Part shown: piece after piece, positions 9,201-17,803 of the stretch
Layout: each line of letters begins with the position of its first letter
How positions within the stretch are numbered: the stretch's first letter is position 1
Source: JADLHS01 sp049840435
GTDB taxonomy: Bacteria; Verrucomicrobiota; Verrucomicrobiia; Limisphaerales; JADLHS01
NCBI GenBank assembly: GCA_049840435.1
Contig: JASGKY010000016.1
Location: 124,001-188,000, forward strand
Direction of reading: 5' to 3'
DNA length: 64,000 nucleotides
Position numbers and translations under genes: made by a program
The notes under the pieces: model-generated
What the model saw: the letters and a program-made list of their open reading frames with translations, nothing else
What the model was told of the DNA's origin: nothing
The model's database searches: none

Positions 9201-10717
9201 CGGGCGGGGCCATGAAGAGTGAATCGCACCACGACCACACATCGCCTTCGCCCGCGAACTTGAGTGAATTGGTTTTCGGGGCGGCAAGGATTTTGTCGAA
9301 GTTGGCGCGGAGCGGTGCGATCATCTTTGGATCGCGCGTGTGGAAAAAGAGTTCGCCGTAGGTCTGGCCGACAGCCTGATCGTCCGCGTGATAGAGGCGC
9401 GGGCCGGGCTTCCATTGATTCGCTTCGCCCATCTGGATCATGGTATCGCGATACTTGGCGTTGGTGGAAACTTCCGCGAGTGCCATCACACCCGCGTAGT
9501 AAGCGCCCATCGTCCAGTCCGTCGGCTTGTGGCGTGACTTGTTGGCCAGTTGCCAGTCAGCGACGCGTTCCATGACGGAGAGTGTGTCGCGCATGGGCAA
9601 CGACCATTTGTCCTGCCATTGGATGCGGGGCTGACCGTTGGTTTCAAAACTGAGCGGCAGCCAGATGTAGCGCGAGTCTGGCAGGTTGGTGGAATTCCAA
9701 CGGTCGGCCATGAATAAGAACGTGTCCGGCAAGCCTTGCACGGGTTGAACGAAGGTGCTTTGCGAGCGATAAGAAGTTTCTGCTTCCGCGCCGAGCCAAG
9801 GATTATCAAGTTCAGTCCACGGGCCGAAAATGGAATCCGCCACGCCCGCGCGCGCGGCATTCGGTGCCCAGCCTGTGCAACCCGACGCGATAAGGTAATA
9901 CTTGCCATTCTGCTTGAAGACGGCGGGCGCTTCCATCGAGCGGCCCACGAAGATGCGGACGTATTTGCCAGCGGGCTTGAGATAATCGTCGGTAAGCAAC
10001 GAGACGTGCATGGTGGGATTTTCTTCCGAAGCGTAAAATTGATACGCCTTGCCGTCGTCGTCCACGAACAGTGTCATGTCGCGCGCCATCTGGCCGCCTT
10101 TGAAATCGCGGGCGAGCGGATTGTCATTGCCGGGTTGTTTGTTGGCCTCAGTGATATTTTCGGGCCAGATGCCGGCGTTGGGGCGGAAACCGCCGAGATA
10201 GGTGAACGGGCCAGTGGGGCTGTCGCTTACAGCGACGCCGGATTTTGCGGCGGCATAGTTTTCCGAATCAATGTGTAACCACATGACGAATTTCTTCGTC
10301 GCGCGGTTGTAAATGACTTTGGGGCGCTCGATGACTTGTGTGCTGTGCAAGTCGTGGGAGGAATCGTTGGTAACAGCGGGCAGGGCGAGGCCTTCAAATT
10401 TCCAGTCGGAAAGATTGGTCGAGGAATAGCAGGAGACGCCCATCGCTACGACGCGCGTGCCGCCCCAAGATTTATTGGCCTCCGGCAGCCCAAGTATGGC
10501 CTTCCTTGAATTCGCCGTACCAATAGTAAACACCGTTGTGATATAGCATTCCGCCGCCATGGGCGTTGATAGGATTGCCGGTGGTGTCATTCCAGACTGC
10601 GCCAGGAATAAAGGTGGCGGGAGGCGCAGCCTGGCTGGGGGGCGTGGCAAGCAAGATCGGCAGGAGTGCGAGGGGGGAAATCAGGCGACGGAGTATTGGC
10701 ATTGTATTCGTGTTCAT
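6205..10717 (-). CDS. Three-enzyme glycoside hydrolase fusion: GH43-GH105-GH35 (one frameshift)
   Basis: About 1,500 residues with a signal peptide (MPILRRLISPLALLPILL ending SQA). Residues about 30-370 are GH43 (FIPGAVWNDTTG, AHGGGMLYHNGVYYWYGE; Asp in DMTLFVDD, Glu in SMEAPAVF). About 385-690 are GH105-like unsaturated rhamnogalacturonyl hydrolase (DWTMGAYYAGVMAL, WSWCDSLFMAPP, WSRGNGWVMGGL). About 735-1080 are GH35 beta-galactosidase (GEIHAPRVPPEYW, acid/base in VENEYGFFG, nucleophile in CGEFYPGWFD), then GH35 beta domains and a final F5/8-type carbohydrate-binding module. Residues near 715-735 come from a repeat-like sequence. The N-terminal 75 residues are in another frame: one extra C at 10489-10491 breaks the reading, and removing it gives GHTWLPEANKSWGGTR, as expected for GH43. 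Start ATG at 10717, or 10702. Confidence 0.85.
8517..8563. repeat. Palindromic repeat-like sequence inside the hydrolase fusion
   Basis: A C-rich then G-rich stretch (CTCTCCTCCCTTGGGGGAG plus flanks) that forms a hairpin and is translated as the low-complexity linker SPKGGEGRGEEA between the GH105 and GH35 modules. It has the character of an intergenic repeat rather than coding DNA, and may mark where separate genes were fused. Confidence 0.5.
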
Positions 10718-11060
10718 TAAACAGACGGTGTTGCGATGTGGGCAATATGACGACGGCGCTGCGCGTTCTTCCATGACTCTTTCGGGTGATAATTAGCAAC
10801 AGGATGGTATGGGGAAGGGGAGGGAAACCAGCCCGTTTTTGTGGGGTATTTGAGGGGGGTGATGTTGGCAGGATAGAGGCATCGAAAAAATTCTAAAAAA
10901 TCTATTGCGTCTGAAAACTACTTTGTTAATCTCTGCGTCCCTTTCGCCTGAAAACGAATGGGCCAGTTTATCCGCAAGCCGATAACTGATCCTCACAGCG
11001 AGGACAGGAATGATGGTTTGCCAGCTCCACGAGTTGCTCGACTGGAAATCATTGATTTTT
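10718..11060. other. Divergent region before the ribosomal operon
   Basis: 343 bases between the hydrolase fusion and rplB. No gene is seen. It becomes AT-rich around 10880-10930, where the best promoter candidate for the operon sits. No rpsJ, rplC, rplD or rplW remnant is visible. Confidence 0.6.
10905..10932 (+). promoter_or_regulatory. Possible promoter of the ribosomal operon
   Basis: TTGCGT at 10905-10910 and TAATCT at 10927-10932 with a 16-base spacer, in the only AT-rich stretch upstream of rplB, about 130 bases before its start. The -10 match is weak. Confidence 0.3.
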
Positions 11061-11915
11061 ATGCCAGTTAAAACATTTAGACCGCTAACGCCGTCCCTGC
11101 GCTACGTCTCGTTCGCTGATTTCAGCGATATTACGAAGCACAAGCCGGAAAAAAGCTTGGTCGAGATTCGCAAGAAGACCGGCGGCCGTAACATGTATGG
11201 TCGTGCCACTGCCCGTGGTATTGGTGGTGGTCATAAGCAAAAGCTCCGCCTTGTTGATTTCAAGCGCAACAAGCATGGTGTTGAAGCCACTGTATCGGCG
11301 ATTGAATACGATCCGATTCGGACGGCGCGTCTGGCTCTGTTGGAATACAAGGATGGCGAGAAGCGTTATATCATTGCTCCTGTTGGTATCAAGGTCGGCG
11401 GAAAGGTTCTGAGCGGCCCGACTGCTCCTCCTGAAATTGGTAATGCCTTGCCGTTGAAGGCGATTCCGTTGGCGGCTGCGGTTCACAACATCGAGTTGAC
11501 CCCGGGTCGCGGTGGTCAGATGGTCCGCACTGCTGGTGGCGCAGCGACGTTGATGTCCCGCGACGAAGGCTATGCGCAATTGCGCCTGCCTTCCGGTGAA
11601 ATCCGCAAGGTCAGTGAAGATTGTTACGCAACCATCGGTCAGGTTGGTAACACTGAGCACGAGAATGTGATCCTTGGTAAGGCGGGTCGCTCCCGGCATC
11701 GGGGGATCCGTCCGATTAACCGTGGTATCGCGCGTAATCCGGTGGATCACCCGAACGGTGGTGGTCAGGGTAAGAGCAAGGGTGGTGGTGGTTGGCAGCA
11801 GCTGGTTTCTCCGTGGGGTGTGGAGGCCAAGGGTTATCGTACTCGCGATAAGCAAAAAATTTCCAATCGTTTCATTGTTGTTCGGCGCGATGGTCGCCCG
11901 ATGAAGAACAAGTAA
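11061..11915 (+). CDS. rplB: 50S ribosomal protein L2
   Basis: L2 lies at the peptidyl-transferase region and helps join the subunits. 284 residues from ATG at 11061 (MPVKTFRPLTPSLRYVS). Diagnostic segments are GRNMYGRATARGIGGGHK, the RNA-binding TPGRGGQMVRTAGG, and the C-terminal GIARNPVDHPNGGGQGKS with its conserved His. An in-frame start 51 bases upstream would add unrelated residues and was rejected. It is the first gene of the operon here; usually rpsJ, rplC, rplD and rplW come before it. Confidence 0.97.
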   Translation: MPVKTFRPLTPSLRYVSFADFSDITKHKPEKSLVEIRKKTGGRNMYGRATARGIGGGHKQKLRLVDFKRNKHGVEATVSAIEYDPIRTARLALLEYKDGEKRYIIAPVGIKVGGKVLSGPTAPPEIGNALPLKAIPLAAAVHNIELTPGRGGQMVRTAGGAATLMSRDEGYAQLRLPSGEIRKVSEDCYATIGQVGNTEHENVILGKAGRSRHRGIRPINRGIARNPVDHPNGGGQGKSKGGGGWQQLVSPWGVEAKGYRTRDKQKISNRFIVVRRDGRPMKNK

Positions 11916-11921
11916 AAATTT

Positions 11922-12203
11922 ATGGGACGTTCGATTAAAAAAGGTCCGTTTGTAGAGCAGCACTTGCTGGACAAGATCCAGAAGGCCAAGGACACCAAGT
12001 CCAAAGCGCCGATCAAGACTTGGTCGCGCCGCTCGATGATCACGCCTGAGTTCGTCGGCGTGACGTTCGCGGTTCACAACGGTAAGGTGTTCAATCCAGT
12101 GTTCGTGACCGAGAACATGGTTGGTCATCGGCTCGGTGAATTTTCCCTGACGCGCACGTTCAAGAAGCACGGCGCTCACACAGCGAAAGCGGAGGCCAAG
12201 TAG
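11922..12203 (+). CDS. rpsS: 30S ribosomal protein S19
   Basis: 93 residues. The start MGRSIKKGPFVEQHLLDKI, the middle WSRRSMITPEFVGVTFAVH and the end LGEFSLTRTFKKHG are classic S19, which sits in the 30S head with S13 near the A site. It begins six bases after rplB and is followed by rplV after three bases, so it is part of one transcript. Confidence 0.97.
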   Translation: MGRSIKKGPFVEQHLLDKIQKAKDTKSKAPIKTWSRRSMITPEFVGVTFAVHNGKVFNPVFVTENMVGHRLGEFSLTRTFKKHGAHTAKAEAK

Positions 12204-12206
12204 TCT

Positions 12207-12539
12207 ATGCAAGTCCACGCGATTTTACGGAACGTGCCGATGTCCGCACAAAAAGTGCGCGAAGTCGTGCGTCAGATTCAGGGTTTGCCCGCGCTTCAAG
12301 CGCAGGCGGTGCTCCAAGTCGTGCCGCGCAAATCGGCCCGGTTTGTGGCCAAGACTCTTAAGTCCGCGATTGCAAACGCGGAGAACAACAACAAGGCCAA
12401 GCCCGAGTCGTTGTTGGTGAAGGAAGCGGTGGCTGGCACGGCGACCTCCATGAAGCGGTTTACGCCCAAGGCGCGCGGTTCGGCTGGTCCGATCATCAAG
12501 CGCCGCAGTCACATCAAGATCACTTTGTCGGACGAGTAA
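12207..12539 (+). CDS. rplV: 50S ribosomal protein L22
   Basis: 110 residues. The start VHAILRNVPMSAQKVREV and the long beta-hairpin region (FTPKARGSAGPIIKRRSHI), which lines the peptide exit tunnel, identify L22. L22 binds 23S rRNA early in assembly. It is tightly packed between rpsS and rpsC. Confidence 0.96.
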   Translation: MQVHAILRNVPMSAQKVREVVRQIQGLPALQAQAVLQVVPRKSARFVAKTLKSAIANAENNNKAKPESLLVKEAVAGTATSMKRFTPKARGSAGPIIKRRSHIKITLSDE

Positions 12540-12543
12540 TAGT

Positions 12544-13218
12544 ATGGGACAAAAAACCAATCCAATCGGCCTGCGCGTTGCCGTCAATAAAGACTGGCGC
12601 TCGAAGTGGTATTCCGCGAAAAAGGAATTCGGTGGCTTGCTCGCTGAAGACCGCAAGATCCGCGAGATTTTGAAGAAGAAGCTCGAAACCGCTTCTGTTC
12701 CGAAGATTTTGATCGAGCGTGCCGCAAGCCGCTGCCGTATCACGATTTTGACCGCCCGTCCAGGCGTGGTCATCGGTCGCAAAGGCTCTGAGATCGACAA
12801 GATCAAGGAAGACCTGAGCAAGATGACCGGCAAGGAAATCTACGTGGACATCATGGAAGTGAAGTCCCCGGAGATCGACGCGCAGCTCGTCGCGGAAAAT
12901 GTCGCGCTCCAGTTGGAGCGCCGCGTTTCTTTCCGCCGTGCGATGAAGAAGGTCTTGCAGACCGCGAAGGATTTCGGTGCGGATGGCATCAAGATCCGTT
13001 GTGCGGGTCGGCTCGGTGGGGCGGAAATCGCCCGCGTGGAGAAGTATCACTGGGGTCGCGTTCCGTTGCACACGTTGCGTGCGAACATTGACTACGGTTT
13101 TGCGGAAGCAAATACGGTTTATGGCAAGCTCGGCATCAAGTGCTGGATCTGCAAGGGTGAAAACAAGCCGCAGAAGGCTGCCAAGCCGGAAGCTGCTGCG
13201 CCAGTCGCGGCAAACTGA
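12544..13218 (+). CDS. rpsC: 30S ribosomal protein S3
   Basis: 224 residues. MGQKTNPIGLRVAVNKDW is the standard N-terminus. The KH RNA-binding domain shows RPGVVIGRKGSEIDKI and the C-terminal domain AGRLGGAEIARVE and GRVPLHTLRANIDYG. S3 lies at the mRNA entry site and takes part in helicase activity. The last 18 residues are Lys/Ala/Pro-rich (KAAKPEAAAPVAAN), a low-complexity tail also seen on other proteins of this operon. Confidence 0.97.
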   Translation: MGQKTNPIGLRVAVNKDWRSKWYSAKKEFGGLLAEDRKIREILKKKLETASVPKILIERAASRCRITILTARPGVVIGRKGSEIDKIKEDLSKMTGKEIYVDIMEVKSPEIDAQLVAENVALQLERRVSFRRAMKKVLQTAKDFGADGIKIRCAGRLGGAEIARVEKYHWGRVPLHTLRANIDYGFAEANTVYGKLGIKCWICKGENKPQKAAKPEAAAPVAAN

Positions 13219-13243
13219 ACATTTTTAGGAAGAGGATTTTAAC

Positions 13244-13666
13244 ATGGCAATGCAACCAGCAAGAGTAAAGTATCGCAAGATGCACCGCGGCAACCGGGCC
13301 GGTCTGGCGTATCGCGGTAGCACGGTGGCGTTTGGCGAGTATGGCCTGATGGCGCTCGAACGTTGCTGGATGGACAGCAAGCAAATTGAGTCGGCGCGCG
13401 TCGCGATTTCCCGCGAGATGAAGCGTCACGGCAAGTTGTGGATCCGGGTGTTCCCGCAAAAATCTTTTACCAAAAAGCCGCTGGAAACACGTATGGGTAA
13501 GGGTAAAGCACCGCTTGAAGGCTGGGTCGCGGTGATCCGCCCGGCGAACATCCTGTTCGAGGTGGATGGTGTGACTGAAGCGGTGGCGCGCAATTGTATG
13601 CGCTTGGCTGCTTCCAAGATGCCGATCAAGACCAAGTTCATTTCGCGGCACAGTCATGCCGCTTAA
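13244..13666 (+). CDS. rplP: 50S ribosomal protein L16
   Basis: 140 residues. RVKYRKMHRGNRAGLAYRG and the central RVFPQKSFTKKPLETRMGKGK are diagnostic; the latter contains the Arg whose side chain is hydroxylated in some bacteria. L16 organises the tRNA-binding part of the 50S subunit. A short AGGAAGAGG sequence stands about nine bases before the ATG. Confidence 0.97.
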   Translation: MAMQPARVKYRKMHRGNRAGLAYRGSTVAFGEYGLMALERCWMDSKQIESARVAISREMKRHGKLWIRVFPQKSFTKKPLETRMGKGKAPLEGWVAVIRPANILFEVDGVTEAVARNCMRLAASKMPIKTKFISRHSHAA

Positions 13667-13678
13667 GCGAAAGAGTTT

Positions 13679-13879
13679 ATGAAGTTTTCGGAAATCAAAG
13701 ATATGACGCAGACCGAGTTGGCGGCTAAAGGCCGCGATCTGCGCACGGAGATGTTCAACCTGCGCTTGCAGCAGGCCAGCGCGCAGCTGGAGAAGCCGGC
13801 GCGTTTGCGCACTTTGCGGCGCGACATTGCGCGTCTCGAGACCCGCGCCTCCCAACTCCGTAACACGAAGAAAGCTTAA
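13679..13879 (+). CDS. rpmC: 50S ribosomal protein L29
   Basis: 66 residues, two helices. The start KFSEIKDMTQTELAAK, the EMFNLRLQQASAQLEKPAR motif and RRDIARLETRASQ are typical L29. It sits near the tunnel exit next to L23, where trigger factor and SRP dock. It follows rplP by 12 bases. Confidence 0.94.
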   Translation: MKFSEIKDMTQTELAAKGRDLRTEMFNLRLQQASAQLEKPARLRTLRRDIARLETRASQLRNTKKA

Positions 13880-13890
13880 TCTGATCTGGT

Positions 13891-14190
13891 ATGGCTGAAA
13901 CTACTCAAACGGCGGAGAAGCGTGGCACGCGTAAAGAGCGTGTCGGTGACGTGATTTCGAACAAGATGGCCAAGACCATCGTGGTCCGCGTGGAGCGTCG
14001 CTTCCCGCATCCCCAGTTCAAGAAGGTCGTCACGGCCTACTCGAAATTTTACGCGCACGACGAAAAGGCCGAGGCAAAAGTCGGCGACACGGTGCGCATC
14101 GAAGAAACCCGCCCGTTGTCCAAGCTGAAGCGCTGGCGGTTGGTGGCAGTGGTGGAAAAGAGCAGCGGCGTTGAACGCGTCACCGCCTGA
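13891..14190 (+). CDS. rpsQ: 30S ribosomal protein S17
   Basis: 99 residues, OB fold. RVGDVISNKMAKTIVVRVERR, KFYAHDEKAEAKVGDTVRI and EETRPLSKLKRWRLV are diagnostic. S17 is a primary 16S rRNA binder. The first 15 residues (AETTQTAEKRGTRKE) are a polar extension longer than in Escherichia coli. Confidence 0.96.
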   Translation: MAETTQTAEKRGTRKERVGDVISNKMAKTIVVRVERRFPHPQFKKVVTAYSKFYAHDEKAEAKVGDTVRIEETRPLSKLKRWRLVAVVEKSSGVERVTA

Positions 14191-14201
14191 TTTAATTTTT
14201 T

Positions 14202-14567
14202 ATGTTACAAGTCCGTTCTCATCTTGATGTTGCCGACAACACCGGCGCGAAAGTCGCCTGGAACATCGGCGTGTTGGGCCGCAATCAGATGTATGCCGGC
14301 ATCGGTGATGTGATCAAAGTTCACATCAAAGAAGCGGCCCCTGACGGTACGGTTAAAAAGGGCGAAGTTCACAATGCCGTGATCGTTCGCACCCGGCACA
14401 TCATCCGTCGCGTGGACGGTTCGTATGTGCGGTTTGACAACAATGCCTGTGTCATCATTGACGCGGAGCAGAACCCGAAAGGCACGCGTATCTTCGGACC
14501 CGTTGCTCGCGAACTCCGCGACAAGAAGTTCATGAAGATCATCTCGCTGGCCCCGGAAGTGATTTGA
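14202..14567 (+). CDS. rplN: 50S ribosomal protein L14
   Basis: 121 residues. It starts MLQVRSHLDVADNTGAKVA, where most bacteria have MIQ-x-x-T. It continues with GDVIKVHIKEAAPDG, VRTRHIIRRVDGSYVRFD and IFGPVARELRDKKFMKI. L14 contacts 16S rRNA across the subunit interface and is the docking site of ribosome silencing factor RsfS. Confidence 0.96.
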   Translation: MLQVRSHLDVADNTGAKVAWNIGVLGRNQMYAGIGDVIKVHIKEAAPDGTVKKGEVHNAVIVRTRHIIRRVDGSYVRFDNNACVIIDAEQNPKGTRIFGPVARELRDKKFMKIISLAPEVI

Positions 14568-14571
14568 AGTT

Positions 14572-14850
14572 ATGAAGAGTTTTCACGTTAAGAAAAACGA
14601 CGAAGTGGTGGTGCTGTCCGGTTCGGACAAGGGTAAGCGCGGTCGCATCATTTCCATCCTCGCGAAGAAGGATCGCGTGATCGTGGAAGGCGTCGCGATG
14701 ATCAAGCGCCATACGCGCAAGAGCCAGCAGCATCCCCAAGGTGCGATCGTCGAGAAGGAAGGTTCCGTGCACGTCTCCAATGTGATGGCGGCAACGGAAT
14801 TCGATGCGCGCGCGGCGAAGCGCGGCACGACCCCGGCCAAGAAAGCCTGA
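14572..14850 (+). CDS. rplX: 50S ribosomal protein L24
   Basis: 92 residues. The KOW motif (KKNDEVVVLSGSDKGKRGR) at residues 6-24 and the segment KRHTRKSQQHPQGAIVEKEG identify L24, which starts 23S rRNA assembly and lies at the tunnel exit. The C-terminus is Ala/Lys-rich. A 46-base gap separates it from rplE. Confidence 0.95.
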   Translation: MKSFHVKKNDEVVVLSGSDKGKRGRIISILAKKDRVIVEGVAMIKRHTRKSQQHPQGAIVEKEGSVHVSNVMAATEFDARAAKRGTTPAKKA

Positions 14851-14896
14851 GAACCAATTGAGATTTACGTTACGGCAAAAACCGTGACCCCAAAAA

Positions 14897-15439
14897 ATGA
14901 AAGCCAGACTGCACAGCAAATACGTCAATGATGTGGTGCCCGCCCTCAAGGCGAAGCACAACTACGCCAACGTCCATCAGATTCCCAAGCTCGAGAAGAT
15001 CGTGGTGAACATGGGCATCAGCGCCTCGTTGGAAAAGGGCGCGATTGAAGACGCCGCCAAGGATCTGACCTCGATCACCGGACGCAAGCCGGCGATCAGC
15101 AAGTCCCGCAAGGCGATCGCGAACTTCAAGCTCCGCGAAAACCAGCCCATCGGCTGCCGCGTGACGCTGCGCAAGGATGCGATGTATGAGTTTTTTGACC
15201 GCTTGGTCGCCGTGACCTTGCCCCGTATCCGTGACTTCCGTGGTTTGTCGCCGCGCAAGTTTGACGGGCGTGGTAACTACACGTTCGGCATCGCGGATCA
15301 GGCGATTTTCCCGGAAATCGAACTGGAAAAGGTGAAGCGCCAGCAGGGTATGGACATCACCATCGTGACCAGTGCGACGAGCGACGCCCAGGCGTTGGAT
15401 CTGTTGAAGCACATGGGTTTCCCGTTCGCCGAGAAATAA
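14897..15439 (+). CDS. rplE: 50S ribosomal protein L5
   Basis: 180 residues. VHQIPKLEKIVVNMGIS, ITGRKPAISKSRKAIANFK, the RDFRGLSPRKFDGRGNY loop and IFPEIELEKVKRQQGMDI are diagnostic. L5 binds 5S rRNA and forms a bridge to S13. The start MKARLHSKYVNDVVPAL is the normal N-terminus. Confidence 0.97.
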   Translation: MKARLHSKYVNDVVPALKAKHNYANVHQIPKLEKIVVNMGISASLEKGAIEDAAKDLTSITGRKPAISKSRKAIANFKLRENQPIGCRVTLRKDAMYEFFDRLVAVTLPRIRDFRGLSPRKFDGRGNYTFGIADQAIFPEIELEKVKRQQGMDITIVTSATSDAQALDLLKHMGFPFAEK

Positions 15440-15455
15440 ACAATTAAACGATTTT

Positions 15456-15725
15456 ATGGCCAAGACAGCATGGTTGGAGCGCAACAAGCGCAAAGCAGCA
15501 ACGGTAAAGAAGTTCGCCGCGAAGCGTGCGGAACTGAAGGCGAAGCGTGATTACGCCGGTCTGGCGCAATTGCCCCGCGACGCCAGCCCGACGCGGCTGG
15601 TGAACCGCTGCTCGATGAGCGGCCGGCGCCATGGTTACATGCGCAAGTTTGGTTGCTCGCGTTTGACGTTCCGTGAAGCGGCGTTGAACGGTTTGATCCC
15701 CGGCGTCGTGAAAGCGAGCTGGTAA
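15456..15725 (+). CDS. rpsN: 30S ribosomal protein S14 (long form without zinc ribbon)
   Basis: 89 residues. It has the ending NRCSMSGRRHGYMRKFGCSRLTF split over RLVNRCSMSGRRHGYMR and KFGCSRLTFREAAL, and lacks the CxxC pairs of the short zinc-binding form. So it is the longer, zinc-independent S14. It lies in the 30S head next to S3 and S10. Confidence 0.95.
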   Translation: MAKTAWLERNKRKAATVKKFAAKRAELKAKRDYAGLAQLPRDASPTRLVNRCSMSGRRHGYMRKFGCSRLTFREAALNGLIPGVVKASW

Positions 15726-15750
15726 GCACAATTTGAATTGAGAGTTTGAT

Positions 15751-16137
15751 ATGATTGATCCGATTGCAGACATGTTGACCCGCATCCGCAATGCGTCCCG
15801 CGCGCTGTTGCCGACGGTGGCGATCCCGCATTCCAAGATGAAGGAAAGCGTCGCGAAGATCCTCAAGGCCGAGGGTTACGTGGCGGAAGTGGCCGTCGAA
15901 GGGACGACCAAGAAATCAATCAAGCTCCGCTTGAAGTATGAAGGCAAGAAGGGTGTGATCGAAGGCCTCAAGCGCATCAGCTCGCCGGGTCTGCGTAATT
16001 ATGTCGGCGCGACCGAAATCCCCCGCGTGCGCGGTGGACTCGGTGTGGCGGTGGTTTCCACCTCGGAAGGTGTGATGACCGGCCAGGAAGCCCGCAAGAA
16101 GAACATCGGTGGAGAATTGCTCTGCTACGTCTGGTAA
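15751..16137 (+). CDS. rpsH: 30S ribosomal protein S8
   Basis: 128 residues. IDPIADMLTRIRNASRAL, VAIPHSKMKESVAKILK and the C-terminal GLGVAVVSTSEGVMTGQEA with GGELLCYVW identify S8. It is a primary 16S rRNA binder of the platform and in other bacteria the translational repressor of the spc operon. Confidence 0.97.
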   Translation: MIDPIADMLTRIRNASRALLPTVAIPHSKMKESVAKILKAEGYVAEVAVEGTTKKSIKLRLKYEGKKGVIEGLKRISSPGLRNYVGATEIPRVRGGLGVAVVSTSEGVMTGQEARKKNIGGELLCYVW

Positions 16138-16149
16138 GGACCGAATTTT

Positions 16150-16686
16150 ATGTCGCGTATTGGAAAACAACCGATTGCCATCCCGGCCAAAGTCAAGGTC
16201 GAGGTCAAAGGGCAGAAAGTTCACGTCGAGGGCCCGAAGGGCAAGCTCGACTGGGAATTGCCGCAACGCACCAGCTTGAAGGTTGAGGGCGATAAGGTCG
16301 TCGTCAGCCGCGTTGGTGAAGATGCGCAAGCCAAGGCGCTGCATGGTTTGAGCCGTGCGCTCGTGAACAACATGGTCAAGGGTGTCTCCGATGGCTTCGT
16401 CAAGAAGCTTGAGATCCAAGGCGTCGGTTTCAAGGCTGCTGTCACTGGCAAGGTTGTGAACCTGAGCCTCGGATTCTCGCACCCGGTCAACTACGCCATT
16501 CCTGATCAGATCAAGGTCACGGTGGAAGAAAACACCAAGTTGACCATCGAAGGTCCGGACAAAATGTTGGTCGGCAAAGTGGCCTCCGAAATCCGCGCTT
16601 ATTACCCACCAGAGCCGTACAAAGGCAAGGGCGTGCGTTATGCGGGCGAACATGTCCAGCGCAAGGAAGGCAAGACCGTTCAGTAA
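16150..16686 (+). CDS. rplF: 50S ribosomal protein L6
   Basis: 178 residues. SRIGKQPIAIPAKVKVEV at the start and the repeat-domain ending IRAYYPPEPYKGKGVRYAGE are diagnostic. L6 is close to the sarcin-ricin loop and elongation-factor site. The 43 bases after its stop precede rplR. Confidence 0.97.
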   Translation: MSRIGKQPIAIPAKVKVEVKGQKVHVEGPKGKLDWELPQRTSLKVEGDKVVVSRVGEDAQAKALHGLSRALVNNMVKGVSDGFVKKLEIQGVGFKAAVTGKVVNLSLGFSHPVNYAIPDQIKVTVEENTKLTIEGPDKMLVGKVASEIRAYYPPEPYKGKGVRYAGEHVQRKEGKTVQ

Positions 16687-16729
16687 TAATTGATTTAACC
16701 GCCCCGGCCAAATCCGTGGCTCTAAGAAC

Positions 16730-17092
16730 ATGCAAACGCAAAAGAAACAACGTCTCCAGCAGCTGCGCCATTGGCGCGTGCGGAAAAAAGTTAGCGGCAC
16801 CAGTGAACGTCCGCGCATGAGTGTGTGCTTCACCAGCGCGCATATCTACGTGCAGATCATTGACGACACGGTCGGCAAGACGCTCGTTTCCGCCTCGACC
16901 CGCAGCAAGGCGCTGAAAGGTCAGAAGCTCGCGGCCAACGCCGCCAGCGCCAAGACCATCGGCAGTGCGGCAGCGAAAGCGGCGATTGACAAAGGTATCA
17001 AAGCCGTGGTGTTCGATCGCGGCAGTGCGCGTTATCACGGTAAGGTCAAGGCGCTCGCGGAAGCAGCGCGTGAGGCCGGTCTCCAGTTCTAA
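16730..17092 (+). CDS. rplR: 50S ribosomal protein L18
   Basis: 120 residues. RVRKKVSGTSERPRMSVC, QIIDDTVGKTLVSASTRS and the end FDRGSARYHGKVKALAEAAR are typical of L18, which binds 5S rRNA with L5. The spacing to rpsE is six bases. Confidence 0.96.
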   Translation: MQTQKKQRLQQLRHWRVRKKVSGTSERPRMSVCFTSAHIYVQIIDDTVGKTLVSASTRSKALKGQKLAANAASAKTIGSAAAKAAIDKGIKAVVFDRGSARYHGKVKALAEAAREAGLQF

Positions 17093-17098
17093 TTTGTT

Positions 17099-17797
17099 AT
17101 GTCAAACGACTCCGGAACAGAAATCATCAAAAAAGAAGGCGCTGAGGGTTCAGCTCCAGAAGCCGGTTCAGCGCCATCTCCTCGCTTTGGCGGTGGTGGG
17201 CGTGGCGGACGCTTTGGCGGTCCCCGCGGCGGCGGCGGTGGCGGCGGTCGTGGCCGTCGTTCGGAAGCGCCTGAATCAGGTTTTGACGGACAAGGTGGCG
17301 AAGAACTCACTGAGAAGGTGGTGTTCATTAATCGCTCGTCCAAGGTTGTTAAGGGTGGGCGACGGTTCAAATTCAGCGCCTTGGTTGTCGTCGGCGACAA
17401 GAAGGGACGCGTTGGTTTGGGGCTCGGCAAGGCCACAGAAGTTTCGGATGCTATCCGCCGCGGTGGCGAAGATGCCCGCCGGCAGATGAAGTCTGTGTCT
17501 TTGAAGGACGCGACGATTCCGCACGAAATTTTCTCTGAGTTTGATGGCGCACGTATTTTGTTGCGTCCTGCATCTCCCGGTACCGGCATTATTGCGGGCA
17601 AGACGGTCCGCGCGGTGTTGGAATCCGCTGGCGTGCGTGACATCCTCACGAAATCGCTCGGTTCAAAGAACGCGGCCAACGTGGTGAAGGCGACTTTAAA
17701 CGGCTTGTTGCAGCTCCGCACCCGCGAAGCCATCTTCAAGAGCCGCGGTTTGGAAATCAAAAAGGTGGCGGCCCCGGTCGCTCCGACAGCCAGCTAA
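17099..17797 (+). CDS. rpsE: 30S ribosomal protein S5 with Gly/Arg-rich N-terminal extension
   Basis: 232 residues against about 165 in Escherichia coli. The S5 core begins near residue 70 (LTEKVVFINRSSKVVKGGRR) and includes FSALVVVGDKKGRVGLGLGK, GARILLRPASPGTGIIAG and VRAVLESAGVRDILTKSLGS. S5 takes part in decoding accuracy and mRNA entry. The first 60 residues include a run of Gly and Arg (GGGRGGRFGGPRGGGG) like an RGG box. No rpmD (L30) gene follows; rplO comes six bases later. Confidence 0.96.
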   Translation: MSNDSGTEIIKKEGAEGSAPEAGSAPSPRFGGGGRGGRFGGPRGGGGGGGRGRRSEAPESGFDGQGGEELTEKVVFINRSSKVVKGGRRFKFSALVVVGDKKGRVGLGLGKATEVSDAIRRGGEDARRQMKSVSLKDATIPHEIFSEFDGARILLRPASPGTGIIAGKTVRAVLESAGVRDILTKSLGSKNAANVVKATLNGLLQLRTREAIFKSRGLEIKKVAAPVAPTAS

Positions 17798-17803
17798 TTT
17801 TTT

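Noticed and set aside
11085..12218. Long minus-strand frames opposite rplB and other ribosomal genes
   Set aside because: Shadow frames of strongly coding genes; no recognisable protein features.
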